Positions 6,001 through 7,622 of a stretch of 7,622 nt of DNA are shown in pieces. The position numbers and the translations under genes are program-made. Numbering within the stretch: the first letter of the stretch is position 1; each line of letters starts with the position of its first letter. The notes beneath the pieces are model-generated. The model saw only the letters and a list, made by a program, of their open reading frames with translations, was not told the origin of the DNA and ran no database searches. Origin of the DNA: Amoebophilaceae bacterium UBA1467 (GTDB lineage: Bacteria > Bacteroidota > Bacteroidia > Cytophagales > Amoebophilaceae); NCBI GenBank assembly GCA_002325615.1, contig DCSL01000074.1, positions 1 through 7,622 on the forward strand, given 5' to 3'.

Positions 6001-7622
6001 CGCCTTGCTTCTGGAAATAGTGAAAGACTTGGTCTTGCAGTACTGGTGATGCTTGCAAAAGCTTTTCTTGGAGTATGGGAGCAATGCTTTCTTGAAAGGT
6101 TTCTTGTAAGCTTTCTGGTAAGGTTGCTCCGAGTTGCACAATACGCAGTAATACGGCCACGTCTTGCTCAAAACTCACCACATGCAACGGGTCTGTTTGG
6201 GGTGCTACTGCTTCAGGTGCTAAAGACGCTGACGGTAATACGAAGTCAGAGGCCTTTACTACATGCCCAGTCTCAACAAGCCGATGAATCAATTCGCCCA
6301 GTATGTCGATATGGCATTGATGTTGTGGGAGTACCTCACCGAGGAGCTGGGCTTGAACCTCCTCCGGCAGGGTAGTATCACAAAGAAAAAGCTGCTCGAC
6401 ATGGCGATAGTGTTGCTGTTCTTGTTGCCGCCAAGTATAGAGCTCAGCAAGAAGATCATTCCCCTTTTTTTGTTGCTCTTCAAACGCAAACCCATCGGCC
6501 AAAGATTGCAGATAATCCTTGGCCTCATCAGTAATAGGCTTCAAGTAGTAGGTCACACAACGCGGCTCAGGAGGAGCATTGAGAAGGTGTGCAACATGCT
6601 GCTGCATCGTTTGTAGATGGAGTACAGATGCTTGGGACTGGCATCTGGCATGTTCTTTTGTTACTTGTGCCTCTTGTAGCGATTGTGCTACTGCTGCCGC
6701 AGTTTCCTGGGCTGATTGGTGTAAGGCTACAGCAGCACTGAGCGCTGTTTTAGCTTGTACTAGTTCTGGTGCGTCTTTTACGTTGGGAGGTAATGGAGAG
6801 GGAGCCGAAGCAGCAGGTGTTGGTGCTACTAGCCGTGTTGGGGGGTGCTCTGGTACATGGGTTACTTGCTGCCTCTCTTCTCTTGCTTGGCTGGGAGCAT
6901 CAGTTTCATTAGGAATAGAAAGTACTTCAATGAAGTTAATGCCTACGTACTCTCTTTTTCCTTCACTATGGTCTACATAGGAAAAATTTATATTTGCCTT
7001 GCTCATTCCCAGCGAAGTGCTAGAAAAAGATAAGGGGACTGAGGACTTAATGGGTACATGAGTGGCGTATTTATCTCCATAGTTAACATTAGCATGCCAA
7101 TGACCAGCTTTCTGATAGCAACTCACTTTCCAGGAATACATAGAAAATAAACCTGGGTGATCAACGCTCACTGCTTCATCCTCTGCACCTGGTGCTATAG
7201 ATACATGGTAGCGCGGGTGAAAGCCGGGGGCGTGGGCAGCACGGAGCAGGGTTGCTATCCCTTCATGGCCGCTCTCAACCGCTATGTCCAAGGGAGTTTT
7301 GCCATTATTGTTCTTGACTGTTAGACTGGCACCTCGTGCTAAAAGCAGTGCAACCGTAGTAGCTGTGTGGCCGTTCTGTGCTGCCCGATGCAATGGGGTA
7401 TAATTCCATTGATTCTTGGCTTCTATCGCTGCACCACGGTCTAGGAGCAGTGCAACCGTAGCTGTGTGGCCGTTCTTTGCTGCCTGATGCAATGGGGTAT
7501 AATTCCATTGATCCTTGGCTTCTATCGCTGCACCACGGTCTAGGAGCAGTGCAACCGTAGCTGTGTGACCTTGCAGTGCTGCCTCATGCAATGGGGTACA
7601 ATTCCATTGATCCTTGGCTTCT
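1..7622 (-). CDS. Giant multidomain ankyrin / SecA-like ATPase / OTU-like peptidase protein, partial at both ends
   Basis: One frame on the minus strand is open across the entire window, giving 2540 complete codons without a stop. Both start and stop lie outside, so the protein is longer than 2540 residues. I verified the frame at more than ten separate motifs, and all fall in the same phase. Domains in order are: ankyrin repeats (1-130), beta-rich region (131-243), Pro/Ala linker and coiled coil (244-349), long helical region (350-930), SecA-like motor (931-1530), helical region with a TPR-like hairpin (1531-1820), hydrophobic module (1949-2031), helical stretch and polar linker (2032-2432), and a probable OTU-like cysteine peptidase start (2433-2540). 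The motor motifs are intact, which suggests a live gene and not a decaying one. The N-terminus is missing, so the presence of a signal peptide cannot be judged. The likely role, by inference, is a secreted or injected host-interaction effector of an intracellular bacterium. The substrate and the secretion route are unknown. Confidence 0.95.
2..325 (-). other. Probable OTU-like cysteine peptidase, N-terminal part only
   Basis: Residues 2433-2540 start a compact domain: strands TIEVRKDGVY (2445-2454) and GVIRIDYESNPN (2466-2477), then GHYTLSDGTIVIN (2484-2496), then the motif NDANCCMNAIAVGL (2499-2512). In OTU-family cysteine peptidases the nucleophile lies in a D-G-N-C-L-F-x-A-[IV]-A type motif. 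Here D2500, N2502, C2503, A2507 and I2508 match that spacing, with Cys-Met replacing Leu-Phe after the nucleophile. The preceding GHYT segment is also usual in OTU-like domains of large host-associated proteins. OTU peptidases mostly cleave ubiquitin chains. The catalytic His and the rest of the fold lie beyond the left edge, so activity and even the family remain unproven. A papain-like peptidase of another family is the main alternative. Confidence 0.55.
326..1528 (-). other. Helical stretch plus Ser/Thr/Asn-rich linker before the C-terminal peptidase
   Basis: Residues 2032-2432 begin with amphipathic helices (for example NQVVQEIAGEALEEKITNQ) and an Arg-rich patch (IRRAMANDIARRRDYW). An acidic Glu/Thr-rich break follows, around ETDTEEAQAPEEQEF. 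A further segment (GKVNQHLINPLTSLAAGAF, 2321-2339) runs into a charged helix, KRLREEREKAELASQISVAQ (2349-2368). Residues 2381-2431 are a low-complexity Ser/Thr/Asn/Pro/Gln linker. The linker would tether the terminal peptidase domain flexibly. No catalytic motif was recognised here and no known family can be named from it. Confidence 0.55.
1529..1777 (-). other. Hydrophobic Gly/Ala/Ile-rich module, possible membrane-contacting segment
   Basis: Residues 1949-1982 form a strongly hydrophobic helix (WFSICAVALIGLVQIAAATL at 1949-1968, then ATIGTAGMLTAQLL at 1969-1982). A glycine/serine/isoleucine-rich part follows: KSGISDLITAISSAISG (1983-1999), QFSWKEWGISKAISIGIS (2000-2017) and IVSAGISQGW (2018-2027). 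The segment is flanked by the basic EEKKPRP just before it. The first helix is long enough to span a bilayer once, but its high Ala/Gly/Thr content is also seen in membrane-inserting or soluble amphipathic toxin modules. I have an unverified impression that similar segments recur in large symbiont toxins. Transmembrane status is uncertain. Confidence 0.5.
2162..2305 (-). other. TPR-like helical hairpin
   Basis: Residues 1773-1806 fit one tetratricopeptide repeat: NAFFYVQKGNYLL (1773-1785) as helix A, then AAIAAYNKAIALDPD (1792-1806) as helix B with the typical A-Y-KAI-LDP ending. FSLNARYNKARALL (1807-1820) looks like helix A of a second, degenerate unit. TPR motifs bind protein partners. A single clear copy is short for a TPR domain, so flanking helices may complete it. 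Confidence 0.65.
2312..3031 (-). other. Helical post-motor region without recognisable SecA C-terminal elements
   Basis: Residues 1531-1770 follow motif VI and are mainly helical and charged (for example AELRQQRDAQEAKDLQKAI shortly after the motor). I looked for the conserved SecA scaffold signature around RNFDIRKQLLEYDDV and for the cysteine-rich zinc-binding tail of SecA and saw neither. The motor has therefore been separated from the usual SecA scaffold and wing parts. The region may serve as a lever or connection to the TPR-like hairpin that follows. Confidence 0.6.
3032..4831 (-). other. SecA-like DEAD motor (ATPase) domain
   Basis: Residues 931-1530 carry the ordered motifs of the SecA ATPase. 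Q953 in the NTQLL segment is a candidate Q motif. Walker A is INTGEGKSLTVA (973-984). Motif Ia is IVTTSTEL (999-1006). YGAPADFQGDILRG (1050-1063) matches the SecA YGTNNEFGFDYLRD segment. Walker B is VVVDEVD (1079-1085), 103 residues after the Walker A lysine, close to bacterial SecA. The TGT motif is LYGLTGT (1347-1353). ATNIAGRGTDL spans 1474-1484. GGLHVCITFLPESYRVELQ (1494-1512) aligns with SecA GGLHIIGTERHESRRIDNQ, and motif VI is NAGRTARQG (1513-1521). All catalytic residues for ATP binding and hydrolysis are present. SecA normally drives preproteins through SecYEG. Here the surrounding protein is quite different, so a translocase role in the cell envelope is unlikely and polypeptide remodelling is only inferred. 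Confidence 0.93.
3902..4066 (-). other. Charged coiled-coil insertion inside the SecA-like motor
   Basis: Residues 1186-1240 are a highly charged helix (YQASKKLEHEITLLRTDLAN at 1196-1215, then EKADQLEQLEENHKAL at 1224-1239) lying between Walker B and the TGT motif. In true SecA this interval holds the preprotein cross-linking domain. Here it spans about 265 residues from DEVD to TGT, versus roughly 170 in E. coli SecA from memory. The insertion probably replaces or extends the substrate-clamp region and so may define a different substrate. Confidence 0.6.
4832..6574 (-). other. Long Gln/Leu-rich all-helical region of unknown family
   Basis: Residues 350-930 look almost entirely alpha-helical: amphipathic stretches rich in Gln, Leu, His and Glu, broken by short Pro or Gly turns. 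Examples are LLQQLPQDHNPEELRRLL in the middle and QWAQTVKDYAKNPGKYAL just before the motor. No transmembrane segment, catalytic motif or regular short repeat was recognised. A superhelical scaffold of the HEAT or armadillo kind would fit this composition, but no repeat consensus could be fixed by eye. The region lies directly upstream of the ATPase motor and may carry or regulate it. Function is unknown. Confidence 0.5.
6575..6892 (-). other. Pro/Ala-rich linker followed by coiled coil
   Basis: Residues 244-285 are proline- and alanine-rich, with VPEHPPTRLVAPTPAASAP at about 256-274 and PLPP at 276-279, as expected of a flexible linker. Residues 286-348 then form a long Ala/Gln/Leu helix (QAKTALSAAVALHQSAQE at 289-306, continuing to HVAHLLN at 342-348) with heptad-like spacing, probably a coiled coil. 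The linker would separate the N-terminal ankyrin and beta modules from the rest of the protein. Function beyond spacing or oligomerisation is not visible. Confidence 0.6.
6893..7231 (-). other. Probable beta-rich domain of unknown family
   Basis: Residues 131-243 have no ankyrin pattern. They show alternating polar and hydrophobic strands rich in aromatic residues, including RYHVSIAP (137-144), SWKVSCYQ (163-170), HWHANVNYG (174-182), NINFSYVD (210-217) and YVGINFIEVLSI (225-236). This looks like a small beta-sandwich. I do not recognise the family. Its place between the ankyrin array and a proline-rich linker suggests an independent binding module. A carbohydrate- or protein-binding fold is possible, but the sequence alone does not support a choice. 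Confidence 0.5.
7232..7321 (-). other. Degenerate last ankyrin repeat (C-terminal cap)
   Basis: Residues 101-130 form a fourth ankyrin unit that is clearly older than the three before it. It keeps the spacing and the TPLD (109-112), GH (118-119) and TLL (124-126) positions but shares little DNA identity with its neighbours. It ends in LLRAAH in place of the usual LLLDRGA, which is common for a capping repeat. It marks the boundary with the following non-ankyrin domain. Confidence 0.85.
7322..7621 (-). repeat. Ankyrin-repeat units 1-3, near-identical 99-bp tandem repeat
   Basis: Three tandem units encode ankyrin repeats with TPLH motifs at residues 9-12, 42-45 and 75-78, each followed by AA..GHTATVALLL and a RGA turn. 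Unit 1 (7523-7621) and unit 2 (7424-7522) are both 99 bp and differ at 7 positions by hand alignment. Unit 3 (7322-7423) matches unit 2 closely in its first half. It carries an extra ACT codon (a doubled GTA/TAG step near 7357-7363 on the plus strand) that makes it 34 residues, and its second half has diverged. Ankyrin repeats form stacked helix-turn-helix units that bind other proteins, and in intracellular bacteria they often bind host targets. The array runs off the right edge, so its full length is unknown. Confidence 0.95.

Noticed and set aside
4883..6375. Plus-strand open frames, for example 4883-5242, 5640-5978 and 5989-6375
   Set aside because: They lie antisense to the helical region and the start of the motor domain, overlap each other, and their translations (runs of Ser, Cys, Arg and Trp) look like antisense shadows with no recognisable domain.
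7305..7508. Minus-strand frame with a repeated MELYPIASGS peptide
   Set aside because: The repetition only reflects the 99-bp ankyrin DNA repeat read in the wrong phase. The in-phase reading gives proper ankyrin units.
7322..7622. Possible CRISPR array or intergenic tandem repeat
   Set aside because: The units are adjacent without unique spacers, have a 99-bp period divisible by three, and encode clean ankyrin repeats.
1..7622. Promoters, ribosome binding sites or terminators inside the window
   Set aside because: The long frame covers all bases, with no start or stop of a gene visible. AT-rich or GC-rich inverted stretches inside it have no independent support as regulatory sites.
1..7622. 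Pseudogene or frameshifted remnant
   Set aside because: Phase is maintained across all motifs from the ankyrin array to the DANCC motif with no internal stop, which does not fit a decaying gene.

Overview
The whole 7622-base window is the interior of one very large gene on the minus strand. I translated the frame whose codons start at position 7621 and run down to position 2. It stays open for 2540 codons with no stop, so both the true start (beyond the right edge) and the true stop (beyond the left edge) lie outside. No intergenic DNA, RNA gene, promoter, terminator or second credible gene was seen. Residue numbers in this answer are local: residue 1 is the codon at 7619-7621 and residue 2540 is the codon at 2-4.

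Read in the direction of translation (right to left), the protein has these parts. (1) The tail end of an ankyrin-repeat array (residues 1-130), with two near-identical 99-bp units, a third unit and a degenerate capping unit. (2) A probable beta-rich domain of unknown family (131-243). (3) A Pro/Ala linker followed by a coiled coil (244-349). (4) A long, Gln/Leu-rich, apparently all-helical region (350-930). (5) A SecA-like DEAD motor (931-1530) with intact Walker A (TGEGKS), Walker B (DEVD), TGT, ATNIAGRGTD and GRTARQG motifs, interrupted by a charged coiled-coil insertion. (6) A helical post-motor region (1531-1770). (7) A TPR-like helical hairpin (1773-1820). (8) A Gly/Ala/Ile-rich hydrophobic module that could contact or insert into membranes (1949-2031). 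(9) A helical stretch and a Ser/Thr/Asn linker (2032-2432). (10) At the left edge, the start of a probable OTU-like cysteine peptidase with a DANCC motif (2433-2540), cut by the window.

This layout (ankyrin repeats, a SecA-derived ATPase and a peptidase in one giant polypeptide) is typical of host-directed effectors or toxins of intracellular bacteria that live in arthropods, amoebae or other eukaryotes. An uninterrupted frame of more than 7.6 kb argues for a bacterial gene, although an intron-poor gene transferred into a eukaryote cannot be excluded. GC content, judged by eye on a few lines, is in the middle 40s percent, which does not settle the taxon. Candidates include Bacteroidota symbionts of the Cardinium/Amoebophilus type, gammaproteobacterial symbionts of the Rickettsiella/Berkiella type, and others.

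The working model is inference. The ankyrin end and helical scaffold would bind host proteins, the ATPase motor would remodel or move a polypeptide, the hydrophobic module would engage a membrane, and the C-terminal peptidase would act on a ubiquitin-like or other host target.
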